Assembly (NCBI GenBank): GCA_038252255.1
Contig: JBBSAM010000021.1
Coordinates: forward strand, 19,864 to 83,863
Direction of reading: 5' to 3'
Length of the DNA stretch: 64,000 bases
Source of the DNA: Chersky-806 sp038252255
GTDB taxonomy: Bacteria; Actinomycetota; Acidimicrobiia; IMCC26256; JAENVU01
How positions within the stretch are numbered: position 1 is the stretch's first letter; each line of letters opens with the position of its first letter. The notes beneath the pieces were generated by a model. The model was not told where the DNA came from and did no database searches. It saw only the letters and a program-made list of their open reading frames with translations. Positions 7,972-17,456 of this stretch are shown piece by piece. A program made the translations under genes and the position numbers.

Positions 7972-10680
7972 TCAGGCAGGTGAGCGGAGACGGCGGACTT
8001 CGGCGGTCGGGTGCTCGGCAGTACGGGCGACGTGGATCTTGACGTCGACTGCCACGACGCCGTCCGCGCGCACGACCACCGGATTGCAGTCGAGCTCGCG
8101 CACCTGGGGGAGCTCGTCGGCGAGCATCCCGATGCGCAGCAGCACGTCCTCGAGCGCGGCGACGTCGGCCGGCGCGGCACCGCGGTAACCGAAGAGCAAC
8201 GGTGACGAGTGCAACGAGCGGACGAGCTCGGACGCGTCGACGTCGGTGAGCGGCACGAGGCGCAGCGCCGTGTCGCGGACCAGCTCGGCCGCCACCCCGC
8301 CCATGCCGAACAGCACGAGCGGCCCGAAGCTCGGATCCTGGGTCACTCCGACGATGGTCTCGACCCCCGGCTCGACCATCCGCTGCACCACCACTCCGCC
8401 GAGGGAGGTGCCCAGCCTGCTCGCCATCGTCTCGTACGCACGCCGCACGTCGTCCTCGGTCTCGAGGCCCAGGACGACGCCGCCGACGTCCGTCTTGTGA
8501 ATGATCGCCCCGGCTCCGGCCTTGAGCGCAACCGGGAAGCCGACGGCGGTTGCGGCGGCCGCGGCCGCCCCGGCCGAGTCGGCATGGCGCAGGGGGGCGA
8601 CCGGGATCCCGAAGGCCGAGCACAGCGCGGTGGCCTGCTCCGGTGCCAACCACACGTCGTCGCGATCGTGGAGCGCCTCGGCGACGAGCGTGTGGGCGGC
8701 GGGTCGGTCGATCCCGGCGAGGTGCGGGACCTCGCCCTCGGGCCGGCGGGACCATTCGGCATGGTCGGCCGCGCGGCCGAGTGCGGCGGCCGCGGCTTCC
8801 GGAAAGGTGAAGCACGGGATGGCCCGCCGGTCGCCCTCCGGCGCCTGCAGGATCTCCGGTGCGTTCGCCGCGGTGAGAAAGCACGCCACCACCGGTTTGG
8901 TCCCGGCATCGTCGGCCGCGGCGACGATCGCTCGGGCGACGTCGTCCGAGTCGGTGACGAGCGGCGGGACGAAGATCGCGATTACCGCGTCGATGGCGTC
9001 GTCGGCGAGCACCGTGCGTAACGCGCGCTCATAGGTCTCGGCGGTTGCCGACGCGATGAGATCGATCGGGTTCGACACCGAGGCGTCCGGCGACACGAAG
9101 CTGCGAAGCGTTGATTGCGTTGCGGGATCGAGCAAGGAGACCTCGAGCCCCGCGCCTTCGCACGCATCGGACGCCAGGATGCCCGGACCGCCACCGTTCG
9201 AGACGATGGCGACGCGCCGTCCGGCCGGGAGCGGCTGGTGCACGAAGACCTGCGCCGCGTCGAGGAGCTCGGCCAGCGTGTCGACCCGGGTCACGCCGGC
9301 CTGGCGGAAGAGCGCGTCGGTCGCGGTGTCGGACGACGCGAGTGCGGCGGTGTGCGACGCGGCGGCCCGCGAACCCGCGCTGGTGCGCCCACTCTTCACC
9401 GCGAGGATCGGCTTGCCGCGACCGACGCGGCGGGCGAGCCGGGCGAACTTGCGCGGGTTTCCGAACGACTCGAGGTAGAGCAGGATCACCTTCGTTGCCG
9501 GATCGTGGTCCCAGTACTGCAGGAGGTCGTTGCTGCTCACGTCCGCCTTGTTGCCCATGGACACGAACGTCGAGATGCCGAGGCCGAGCCCGGCCGCCTG
9601 GCCCAGCAGCTCGATGCCGAGCGCACCGGACTGCGACGCGAAGCCGATCTGGCCCCGCACCGGTGCGAACGGTGCGAAGGTCGCGTTCATCGACACCTCG
9701 GGGTGCGTGTTCACCACGCCCATGCCGTTCGGCCCCACGAGCCGCATCCCGTGGCGCCGGGCCAGCTCGACGAGCTCCTGCTCGGTCTCGGCGCTGCCGC
9801 GCTCGGCGAACCCGGCGCTGATGACGATCAGGCCGTGCACACCTTTGTCCGCGCACTGCTCCACGACCTCCGCCACGGACTCGGCCGGGACGGTCACCAC
9901 GGCCAGATCGACGTGCTCGGGCACATCCAGGATCGTCGGGTAGGCGCGCACGCTCGCGACCGATGGCGCGTGGGCGTTGACCGGGAACACGGGGCCGGTG
10001 AACTGGGCGTTCAGCAGGTTGCGGAAGACCTCGTGGCCGATCGTGCCGGGCCGGCGGCCCGCGCCGATCACCGCGATCGACTCGGGTGCGAGCAGCCGGC
10101 GGACGGATCTCGCCTCGGAGATCTGCTCGCGTTCGTCCTGCACCGCTTGCGATGCTTCGGTCGGGTTGATGGGGAACGCAACATGGACGACGCCATCCGC
10201 GAACCGTCGAACGACCTCGTACCCCGCGTCGCGGAGCACGCCGAGCATGCGCCGGTTGTTCGGCAGCGTCTCGGCCACGAACGTTTCGATGCCCCGTGTG
10301 CGCGCAATCGCCGCGAGATGCTCGAGCATGATCGTGGCCAGCCCGCGACCCTGCTGGTCGTCCTGCACCGTGAACGCGACCTCGGCCTGGTTTGCGCCGG
10401 GCTCCCGGTCGTAGCGCGCGACCGCGACGATGTCGTCGCCCAGCTCCGCGACGAGCGCCATGCGCGTGTCGTAGTCGACCGCGACGAGATGCTCGAGCCG
10501 TCGCGCGGTGGGCCGCGACACCGGAGAGAAGAACCGCATGTACAGCGACTCGCTCGAGAGTCGCTCGAAGAGCCCGATCAGCGCGTGATCGTCGTCCAAG
10601 CGGATCGGGCGGAGATGCACGGTGCCGCCGTCGCTCAGTACGACGTCCGACTCCCATTCGGCGGGGTAACGATCGTCCAC
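7972..10680 (-). CDS. Bifunctional GNAT acetyltransferase / ADP-forming acyl-CoA ligase-like protein (Pat type)
   Basis: A 902-residue fusion. Residues about 1-170 are a GNAT domain (VHLRPIRLDDDHALIGLFERLS... VAFTVQDDQQGRGLATIML, with the acetyl-CoA loop Q-G-R-G-L-A). The rest is an ADP-forming acyl-CoA synthetase: CoA-binding Rossmann domain (SIAVIGAGRRPGTIGHEVFRNL), succinyl-CoA-ligase-like domains (GQIGFASQSGALGIELL; SRAAASHTAALASSD), and a C-terminal ATP-grasp domain (ALKAGAGAIIHKTDVGGVVLGL). The phosphorylatable His of true ligases is kept in SHTAA. Streptomyces PatA has the same GNAT-first order and acetylates acetyl-CoA synthetase, so protein lysine acetylation is the likely role. The start is GTG without a clear ribosome-binding site. 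It is divergent from ctpE. Confidence 0.9.
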   Translation of the reverse strand: MDDRYPAEWESDVVLSDGGTVHLRPIRLDDDHALIGLFERLSSESLYMRFFSPVSRPTARRLEHLVAVDYDTRMALVAELGDDIVAVARYDREPGANQAEVAFTVQDDQQGRGLATIMLEHLAAIARTRGIETFVAETLPNNRRMLGVLRDAGYEVVRRFADGVVHVAFPINPTEASQAVQDEREQISEARSVRRLLAPESIAVIGAGRRPGTIGHEVFRNLLNAQFTGPVFPVNAHAPSVASVRAYPTILDVPEHVDLAVVTVPAESVAEVVEQCADKGVHGLIVISAGFAERGSAETEQELVELARRHGMRLVGPNGMGVVNTHPEVSMNATFAPFAPVRGQIGFASQSGALGIELLGQAAGLGLGISTFVSMGNKADVSSNDLLQYWDHDPATKVILLYLESFGNPRKFARLARRVGRGKPILAVKSGRTSAGSRAAASHTAALASSDTATDALFRQAGVTRVDTLAELLDAAQVFVHQPLPAGRRVAIVSNGGGPGILASDACEGAGLEVSLLDPATQSTLRSFVSPDASVSNPIDLIASATAETYERALRTVLADDAIDAVIAIFVPPLVTDSDDVARAIVAAADDAGTKPVVACFLTAANAPEILQAPEGDRRAIPCFTFPEAAAAALGRAADHAEWSRRPEGEVPHLAGIDRPAAHTLVAEALHDRDDVWLAPEQATALCSAFGIPVAPLRHADSAGAAAAAATAVGFPVALKAGAGAIIHKTDVGGVVLGLETEDDVRRAYETMASRLGTSLGGVVVQRMVEPGVETIVGVTQDPSFGPLVLFGMGGVAAELVRDTALRLVPLTDVDASELVRSLHSSPLLFGYRGAAPADVAALEDVLLRIGMLADELPQVRELDCNPVVVRADGVVAVDVKIHVARTAEHPTAEVRRLRSPA

Positions 10681-10729
10681 TGCCGGGGAGGATAGAGGCG
10701 AACGCCCCGGTCGGTTGCAGGCGCCGCAC

Positions 10730-10735
10730 TAGCGT
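10730..10735 (+). promoter_or_regulatory. Putative leaderless -10 element of ctpE
   Basis: TAGCGT ends 6 nt before the GTG start. The same hexamer recurs at a similar distance before several other genes in this window. Confidence 0.4.
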
Positions 10736-10741
10736 CGGGGC

Positions 10742-13150
10742 GTGGCCGTCACGCCTCCCTCCCGGGCGCATCCGTCAGCCGGGGGACTTTCCGGGCCGGC
10801 GTCCGGGACCGAACACGTCACTGGTCCGGACGGACTCACCGCGGCCGAAGTCTCCGAGCGGGTGGCGCGCGGTGAGACCAACACGAGCGCCGAGCGCACG
10901 AGCCGGACCCTGACCGAGATCGTTCGGGCGAACGTCTTCACCCGTTTCAACGCGATCCTGGGAACGATGCTCGGGCTGATCCTCGTGTTCGGATCACCCG
11001 CGGACGGTCTGTTCGGCATCGTCCTGATCGTGAACTCCCTGATCGGCATCGTGCAGGAGTACCGGGCCAAGCTCACCCTCGACCGGCTCGCCGTGCTCAG
11101 CGCACCGGTGGCCCGCGTGGTCCGTGACGGGACGTTGAACGAGATCGCGGTGGACCGGGTGGTGCTCGACGACCTGCTCGAGCTCCGGACGGGTGACCAG
11201 GTGCCGGCCGATGGCTTCGTGCACGCGTCGGACGGGCTCGAGCTGGACGAGTCGCTGTTGACCGGCGAGTCGGACCCGATCCTGAAGCACCCCGACGACC
11301 AGGTCCTTTCCGGTGCGATCGTCGTGGCCGGAAGCGGCCGGTTCCAGGCGACGGCGGTCGGCGACGCCGCCTACGCGCGCCAGCTCGCGGCGGAGGCGCG
11401 CCGGTTCACCGTCACCCACTCGGAGCTGGTCGCCGGCATCAACGAGATCCTGAAGTACGTGACCTGGGTGCTGGTGATCGTCGGACCCCTGCTGTTCTTC
11501 CGTCAGCTGCAGGACCAGACCTTGTCGAACGCGATCAGTGGTGCAGTCGCCGGTGTCGTGGGCATGGTGCCCGAGGGTCTCGTGCTCCTGACCAGCATTG
11601 CCTTCGGACTCGCCGCCGTGACGCTCGCCCGGCGCAAGGTGCTCGTCCAGGAGCTCCCGGCGGTGGAGGGTCTCGCGCGCGTCGATGTGGTCTGCCTCGA
11701 CAAGACCGGGACTCTCACCGAGGGAATCGTCGAATTCGAGCGGATCGAGCTGCTCGACGCGGGCACTGACGAGGCGCTCGTCGGCGCGGCACTGGGCGCG
11801 ATGAGCAATGCCGAAGGAGGCAACGCCACCCAGGACGCGATTGCCGGTGCGTTCCCGGCCCCGGCGGATTGGGCCCGGGACGGGTTCGTACCGTTCTCGT
11901 CGGCGCGGAAGTGGAGCGCGGCCAGCTATGGGAGTGACGGCACGTGGGTGCTCGGGGCGCCGGAGATGGTGTGGCTCGACAGCTCGGATCCCGTGCGTCG
12001 CACAGCCGACGAGCTGGCCGCCACGGGCAACCGCGTCCTGCTCCTCGCCCGCGGCGATGCGCTCGCGGCCGAAGAGCTCCCATCCGGACTTCGGGCCGCC
12101 GCACTCGTCCTGCTCCAGGAGAAGGTGCGGGGCGACGCAGCCGAGACGCTCGGCTACTTCCACGAACAGGGTGTCGCGCTGAAGGTGATCTCCGGTGACA
12201 ACCCGCGAACGGTGGGCGCGGTCGCGCGGCGGGTCGGGCTGCCCGACGGCGGTGAGCCGGTCGACGCCCGCGACCTTCCCGAGGACATCGACGAGATCGC
12301 GGAGGTGCTCGAGCACCACTCCGTCTTCGGCCGGGTGACGCCGCAGCAGAAGCGCCAGATGGTGAAGGCACTCCAGTCCCGTGGTCACGTGGTGGCGATG
12401 ACCGGCGACGGCGTGAACGACGCGCTCGCGCTGAAGGACGCCGACATCGGCGTCGCGATGGGTTCCGGCGCGGCGGCAACCCGGGCGGTGGCCCAACTCG
12501 TGTTGCTCGACAGCTCGTTCGCGACCCTTCCGGGAGTGGTCGCCGAGGGGCGCCGGGTCATTGCGAACATCGAGCGGGTCTCGAACCTCTTCCTCACCAA
12601 GACGACCTACGCGGCCCTGCTGGCGATCCTCACGGTGATCATCGGTTGGCCGTACCCGTTCCTTCCTCGCCACCTGACGATCGTGAGTGCGCTGACGATC
12701 GGGATCCCGGCGTTCTTCCTCGCCTTCGCACCGAGCACGCAGCGCTACGTACCGGGATTCGTCCGGCGAGTGCTGCGCTTCGCGATTCCCGCCGGGATCG
12801 TCATCGCCGCTTCGGTGGCGATCACGTATGCGTTGGCCCGAGAAGAGACCGTGGGGACGCGAGAGGCCCGCACGATCACCACGGTCGTGCTCATGGTGCT
12901 CGGGCTGTACGTGCTCGGAATGCTGGCTCGGCCGTTCACGCGCTACCGCGCGGTCCTACTCCTGGCGATGATCGGCCTGTTCCTCGGTGCGCTCGCAATC
13001 CCATTGGCACGTGACTTCTATGCGCTCTCGCTGCCATCGCTCGACGTGGTCGCGAGCGGGCTGGCCATCGCGGCCGGCGGATGTGTCGCGCTCGAGATCG
13101 GCACCCGAGCGGTGAGCTGTTGGAGCAACGCCCGCGCCGTGCCTGCGTAG
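10742..13150 (+). CDS. ctpE: Cation-translocating P-type ATPase, CtpE-like
   Basis: An 802-residue P-type ATPase. The actuator loop LDESLLTGESDP, membrane motif GMVPEGLVLLTS, phosphorylation site CLDKTGTLTEG (D320) and hinge MTGDGVNDALALKDADIGVAMGSG are intact. About four C-terminal membrane segments follow. There is no N-terminal heavy-metal domain and no CPC motif, which excludes copper/zinc types. The N-terminal region TEIVRANVFTRFNAILG and the membrane PEGL segment are very close to mycobacterial CtpE, a calcium-responsive importer, so Ca2+ or another divalent cation is the likely substrate. The assignment to CtpE rests on remembered sequence similarity. It converges on corA with an 11-nt gap. 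Confidence 0.85.
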   Translation: MAVTPPSRAHPSAGGLSGPASGTEHVTGPDGLTAAEVSERVARGETNTSAERTSRTLTEIVRANVFTRFNAILGTMLGLILVFGSPADGLFGIVLIVNSLIGIVQEYRAKLTLDRLAVLSAPVARVVRDGTLNEIAVDRVVLDDLLELRTGDQVPADGFVHASDGLELDESLLTGESDPILKHPDDQVLSGAIVVAGSGRFQATAVGDAAYARQLAAEARRFTVTHSELVAGINEILKYVTWVLVIVGPLLFFRQLQDQTLSNAISGAVAGVVGMVPEGLVLLTSIAFGLAAVTLARRKVLVQELPAVEGLARVDVVCLDKTGTLTEGIVEFERIELLDAGTDEALVGAALGAMSNAEGGNATQDAIAGAFPAPADWARDGFVPFSSARKWSAASYGSDGTWVLGAPEMVWLDSSDPVRRTADELAATGNRVLLLARGDALAAEELPSGLRAAALVLLQEKVRGDAAETLGYFHEQGVALKVISGDNPRTVGAVARRVGLPDGGEPVDARDLPEDIDEIAEVLEHHSVFGRVTPQQKRQMVKALQSRGHVVAMTGDGVNDALALKDADIGVAMGSGAAATRAVAQLVLLDSSFATLPGVVAEGRRVIANIERVSNLFLTKTTYAALLAILTVIIGWPYPFLPRHLTIVSALTIGIPAFFLAFAPSTQRYVPGFVRRVLRFAIPAGIVIAASVAITYALAREETVGTREARTITTVVLMVLGLYVLGMLARPFTRYRAVLLLAMIGLFLGALAIPLARDFYALSLPSLDVVASGLAIAAGGCVALEIGTRAVSCWSNARAVPA

Positions 13151-13161
13151 CGAATTGCGCG

Positions 13162-14142
13162 CTACAACCAGCCCTTCTTCTTGAACTGGACCCAGAGCAG
13201 CACGGTCGCGATCGCCATGGTCGCGAGCGCGATGAAGTAGCCGAAGTGCCAGTGCAGCTCGGGCATGTAGCGGAAGTTCATCCCGTAGATCCCGGCGATG
13301 AGGGTGGACACCAGCAGGATCGCGCCGTAGCTCGACGTCTTCTTCATGACGTCGTTCATCCGGTTCGAGACCACCGCCAGGTGTGCTTCGAGCAGGCCGG
13401 TGAGCAGGTCGCGCTGCGACTCGATGAGATCGGCGATGCGCAGCGAGTGGTCGTAGACGTCCTGCATGAGGACGATCGACTCCGGACCGATCCACTCGAC
13501 CTCGCGGCGCAGCAGGCTCGAGATCACCTCACGAAGAGGAGCCGCGGCGCGCCGGAACTGCACGAGGCTCCGACGGAGCGTGAACACCTCTTGGGGTATC
13601 GCATCGTGGCGGTTGACGCCGAACACGATCTCCTCGATGTCATCCAGGCGTTCGTCGACGAGATCCGTGATCGTGAAGTACTGGTCGACGATCACGTCCA
13701 GCAGCGCCCAGAGCGAGCACCCGAGATCGTCGTTGTCACACTCGAGCCGGATGCGGGCGAAGCGGCGGTTGACCTCGGTGAGCTCCATGGGTTCGGCGCC
13801 CTCGACCGGTTGGCTGACCGAGAGGAGCCAGTCCTCGCCGAAGACGACGTCCACCTCCCGGACCAAGAGGTGATCGTCCTTGACTTCGACCGCGTGCACC
13901 GCGACGTGCCAGTGACTGCCGTAGCGCTCGAGCTTGGTGCGCTGATTCGCGTTGCGAAGGTCGTCGAGCGCGAGCGGGTGGATCGGAAGCGTCTCGGCCA
14001 GGTAATTGAGCTCGTCTCCGGTGAAGTCGACGGCCTCGACGACGAGGAGCGTGCCCTTCCCGGCCCGTGCCCCGCCGAGGTCCTTCACGGCGACGGGTTC
14101 GCTCTCCGAGACGCCCTGCCGGAACCGCCGGGCCTCGATCAT
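13162..14142 (-). CDS. corA: CorA-family magnesium/cobalt transporter
   Basis: A 326-residue inner-membrane channel. The long N-terminal cytoplasmic domain includes LAETLPIHPLALDDLRNANQRTK. Two C-terminal membrane helices are separated by the selectivity signature YGMNF (G-M-N at 287-289), ending FKKKGWL. CorA forms pentamers that conduct Mg2+ and sometimes Co2+ or Ni2+. It lies 48 nt downstream of the VanW-family gene on the same strand, but TAGGCT (minus strand, 14151-14156) 8 nt before its ATG suggests its own start site. Confidence 0.95.
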   Translation of the reverse strand: MIEARRFRQGVSESEPVAVKDLGGARAGKGTLLVVEAVDFTGDELNYLAETLPIHPLALDDLRNANQRTKLERYGSHWHVAVHAVEVKDDHLLVREVDVVFGEDWLLSVSQPVEGAEPMELTEVNRRFARIRLECDNDDLGCSLWALLDVIVDQYFTITDLVDERLDDIEEIVFGVNRHDAIPQEVFTLRRSLVQFRRAAAPLREVISSLLRREVEWIGPESIVLMQDVYDHSLRIADLIESQRDLLTGLLEAHLAVVSNRMNDVMKKTSSYGAILLVSTLIAGIYGMNFRYMPELHWHFGYFIALATMAIATVLLWVQFKKKGWL

Positions 14143-14190
14143 GGGTCCGTAGCCTACGGCCGCCCGCCCCGGAGCTGGTGACGCTCGCGC

Positions 14191-15960
14191 TCAGCCGGTC
14201 GGTGCCGGAGCGGCCGGAGCGGCCGGAGCCGCCGGTGGGGGTGCAGCACCTGTCCCGCGAGCGATCTTGGTCGGTGAGGCCGCGTAGTGCTCGACGTACC
14301 GCTCCCGCTTCTCGGGTTGGCCCGGGACGTCGATGATCCGGAAGTTCTCGACGACGTAGCCCGTGTGGCCTGTCGCCAGCGTCTTCTGGGTCCCTGCGGG
14401 CAGGGTCGGATCGTCGACGTACTGCGGAGGGGAGGGGATCGTCTGGAGGATGTGCGGACCCTCCGCGTGGCACGACCGGCCGTCCTTGTTGCCGTAGAAC
14501 GCGATCGTGATCGAGCTCGATCCGGCGAAGCTGCGGATGAGGATGCCCGAGTTGGAGTCGTTGCGGAACTGGTTGTCGATGGACGGGTAGTTCAGCGTCG
14601 CCTCGCGACCCATCGGATACCGCGAGATGTACAGCGCGTGGACGGTGTGGGTCACGTCCTGGTAGCAACCGAAGAACGTCGCGTTGTAGAGCGTCGTCGA
14701 CACCTGGCTCACCCCGCCGCCGACCGCGGGCTCGAGTGACAGGTCGGCACCGATGGCGGGTGCCTCCACGTATCCCTTGTCGAGCGTGCGCGGACCGAGC
14801 GCGTTGTTGAGCGAGAACGTCTGACCGGGGAGAACGATCGTCCCGTCGATGACGGACGAGGCCTTCTGGATGTTCTTCACGCGGGGTTCGCCGGAGGTGA
14901 AGGAGGTCGTGTACGACGAGACGAGCTCGGTGATGTTGAGCTTCTGGGCCCACCCGGTGGTGCGAGCAGGTTGGGTATCCACGACGAGAGCCGCGAAGGA
15001 GTGGTTGCCGCGCGCGATCTCTTTGCCGACCGCATCGAGATCGACGAGCTTCCCGACCACCGCCGGTACCACGGACACCGCATTGCCGTTGGTAGCGAAC
15101 GTGGCGTCCTTGGGTGGCACCTCGAAGAGTCCGAGCGGCGGACCGAACGCGGCTCGGAGCTTCGCGCTGTCCGAGCGCAACACCAGACGACCGTCGATGA
15201 TGCCGGCGGAGAGTGTCGTTGCCACCTGTTCGGGCGTCAGCACCAACCGTGCCGCTCCGACGCTCACCGTCACCGGGGCGGCGAGCACGGCACGTGCTTG
15301 ACGCGCGACGCGCTGCACATCCACCTGGTCCACCGCGGGCGCCGTGGGCCCGATCGAGAGCGTTCCCGCGTCGCTCTCCCCCCGGCCCAGTGCGGCCAGC
15401 AGCTGCCGCCGAGCCTGCGCGCGGCGGATCCCGGTGCCCGACTTCGGTGGGATCTCGACCACCTGGGTGCCGACGAAGCGCAACCCACCGTCCTCCAGAC
15501 CCTTGCCGGTCCGGGAGACCCAACTGTCGAGCACCGCGTCGAGTCGGTCTTCGTCGATCCGCAACACGAACGGAACGTGGTCCTGCCGGAAGCGGCGAAG
15601 TACGGTGCCGCTCAGCTGGTCCAGCGGATTGTGACTCCGCCCGGCTCGGCGGGCCGCACGCACGCTCGCCCGCTCGTTCACGTGCAGCCCGATCGCGCTC
15701 GGGTCGACCGTCAGCTCCGTGCTGCCCGCCTTCACGCGGATCGGGGTGCTCTCGAGCCGCGCTGCGCTCCGACGGATCGCGGCAAGGGCTTCCGGCTCGG
15801 ACATCCCACTCGCGTCGACGCTGCCGACTCGCACGCCCGGAAGCACGTCGCTGTGCTCGACGATGCGCTCGATCAGCGAGAGGCCGACGAGCACGAAGAG
15901 CACACCCATGACGCCGAGCACGACCAGTCCGGTCCGCTGGGTGCTCCAGGCGCGCGCCAA
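14191..15960 (-). CDS. VanW family protein with N-terminal membrane anchor
   Basis: An envelope protein of about 590 residues. A single N-terminal membrane helix (TGLVVLGVMGVLFVLVGLSL) is followed by two related extracytoplasmic domains of the putative peptidoglycan-binding type that precede VanW, then the VanW domain (VLPGQTFSLNNALGPRT, GGGVSQVSTTLYNATFF, YPSIDNQFRNDS). The C-terminal tail is a Pro/Ala-rich repeat. VanW proteins are linked to cell-wall remodelling; the biochemical role is unknown. The start is uncertain: TTG at 15958-15960 puts the helix near the N-terminus, whereas the open frame continues to 16275 into the divergent acyl-CoA dehydrogenase, which is unlikely. Confidence 0.82.
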   Translation of the reverse strand: MARAWSTQRTGLVVLGVMGVLFVLVGLSLIERIVEHSDVLPGVRVGSVDASGMSEPEALAAIRRSAARLESTPIRVKAGSTELTVDPSAIGLHVNERASVRAARRAGRSHNPLDQLSGTVLRRFRQDHVPFVLRIDEDRLDAVLDSWVSRTGKGLEDGGLRFVGTQVVEIPPKSGTGIRRAQARRQLLAALGRGESDAGTLSIGPTAPAVDQVDVQRVARQARAVLAAPVTVSVGAARLVLTPEQVATTLSAGIIDGRLVLRSDSAKLRAAFGPPLGLFEVPPKDATFATNGNAVSVVPAVVGKLVDLDAVGKEIARGNHSFAALVVDTQPARTTGWAQKLNITELVSSYTTSFTSGEPRVKNIQKASSVIDGTIVLPGQTFSLNNALGPRTLDKGYVEAPAIGADLSLEPAVGGGVSQVSTTLYNATFFGCYQDVTHTVHALYISRYPMGREATLNYPSIDNQFRNDSNSGILIRSFAGSSSITIAFYGNKDGRSCHAEGPHILQTIPSPPQYVDDPTLPAGTQKTLATGHTGYVVENFRIIDVPGQPEKRERYVEHYAASPTKIARGTGAAPPPAAPAAPAAPAPTG

Positions 15961-16156
15961 CGCGGCTCGCCCGCGGGGTTCGAGCGGCGGGAGCGTTGAG
16001 CCGGAGCGCGGCGGGGAAGTGGGGCTTTCGACGCTCAGAGCCGAACAAATTACCGGCTCGGGGACATGGCGCTGGTGTCGGGCACAACCCGCCCGAACGG
16101 GCCGGGCGCCGGCTGCCCCGGGTACGCTCCCGCGGACCGACCCGGAGGTGCTTCCC

Positions 16157-17434
16157 GTGGCCATCGAGAGCCCATCACGCAACGCCGAAGAGCTGCGCGA
16201 CATGACTCGCCAGTGGCTCCGGGACGAGCTGCCGCCGGGATGGATGGACGCGATCGACGCCGGTGACGCCGGCACCGTCGCCGCGCTGCGCAGCGGGCTC
16301 GACTACTCGGATTGGTGCGTGCGGTTCGGCGAGGCGGGCTACGCGACCCCCACCTGGCCCGCGGAGTACGGCGCCGGCCTCTCCCTCTCACCCGCCGACG
16401 CGCGCTTCGTGAACGAGGTGCTCAACCATTACAAGGTGCCGCGGCCCTTCAACATCATCGGCATCGGCATGGGTGGCCCCACCGTCATGGCCTGGGGCAC
16501 CGAGGAGATGAAGCACCGGCTCCTGCGGCCGTTGGCCTGTAACCAGGAGATCTGGTGCCAGCTGTTCAGCGAGCCCGGCGCCGGCTCGGACGTCGCCGGG
16601 CTGGCGACGCGTGCCGTGCGCGACGGCGATGAGTGGGTGGTGAACGGCCAGAAGGTCTGGACGACGGTCGCGCAGCTCTCGAAGTGGGGCATGCTGCTGT
16701 GCCGCACCAACCCGGACGTACCGAAGCACAGCGGGCTCTCGTACTTCGTCGTCGACATGGAGCAGCCGGGGGTGGAGGTGCGGCCGCTGGTGCAGATCAC
16801 CGGTGACTCGGAGTTCAACGAAGTGTTCTTCAACGATGCGCGCGTTCGCCACGACTGGATGCTCGGTCGCGAGGGCGACGGGTGGAAGGTCGCGATCACG
16901 ACGCTCATGAACGAGCGCGTCTCGCTCTCGGGTGCCGGTTCGATCGGTGGTGACGCGGTGGGCGGGAGCCCGCTCGACCGGCTCCTGGACCGGCACCGGG
17001 GCATCGCCGACCCGATCGCGCGCCAGCGGCTCGCCGGCGCGTACATCGAGAGCCGCCTGATCCGCCTCAACAACCAGCGCGCGGGCGACAAGCGCAAGAG
17101 CGGTGCCGAAGCCGGGCCGGAAGGGTCCATCACGAAGCTGCAGCAGGCCGAGTTCAACCAGCGGCTGCAGAAGCTCGCGCTGGATCTCGAAGGAGCGGGC
17201 GGCGTGGCGTGGGACGGCGAGAACCTCTCCAAGACCGTGCGGGCCGGGCGGGCACCGCAGATCGATCCGGACGCGTCCGTCGCGTTCGGGTTCCTGCGGG
17301 CGCAGGCGAACACGATCGAGGGCGGGACGTCCGACATCATGCGCAACATCCTCGGGGAGCGGGTGCTCGGTCTCCCGAAGGACCCGGACAACTCCCGGGA
17401 GCTTCCCTGGAGCGAGGTGCCGCGCTCCGGCTAG
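16157..17434 (+). CDS. Acyl-CoA dehydrogenase
   Basis: A 425-residue FAD enzyme with the acyl-CoA dehydrogenase layout: helical N-terminus (LRDMTRQWLRDELPPGW), middle beta domain (QLFSEPGAGSDVAGLATRA, WVVNGQKVWTTVAQLSKWG), and a C-terminal helical domain ending in the FAD/tetramer contact IEGGTSDIMRNILGERVLGLP. It oxidises an acyl-CoA to the enoyl-CoA and would pass electrons to EtfAB, whose genes are at 62-64 kb. Chain-length or branched specificity is not readable. GTG at 16157 is chosen because GGAGGTG lies 6 nt upstream. It heads a run with the cyclase, mca and SCP2 genes. Confidence 0.92.
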   Translation: MAIESPSRNAEELRDMTRQWLRDELPPGWMDAIDAGDAGTVAALRSGLDYSDWCVRFGEAGYATPTWPAEYGAGLSLSPADARFVNEVLNHYKVPRPFNIIGIGMGGPTVMAWGTEEMKHRLLRPLACNQEIWCQLFSEPGAGSDVAGLATRAVRDGDEWVVNGQKVWTTVAQLSKWGMLLCRTNPDVPKHSGLSYFVVDMEQPGVEVRPLVQITGDSEFNEVFFNDARVRHDWMLGREGDGWKVAITTLMNERVSLSGAGSIGGDAVGGSPLDRLLDRHRGIADPIARQRLAGAYIESRLIRLNNQRAGDKRKSGAEAGPEGSITKLQQAEFNQRLQKLALDLEGAGGVAWDGENLSKTVRAGRAPQIDPDASVAFGFLRAQANTIEGGTSDIMRNILGERVLGLPKDPDNSRELPWSEVPRSG

Positions 17435-17456
17435 CGGCGAGCGCGAGCATCACGAC

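Noticed and set aside
14191..16275. VanW as evidence of a vancomycin-resistance cluster
   Set aside because: No vanHAX or vanRS-type genes nearby; VanW-domain proteins are widespread envelope proteins.
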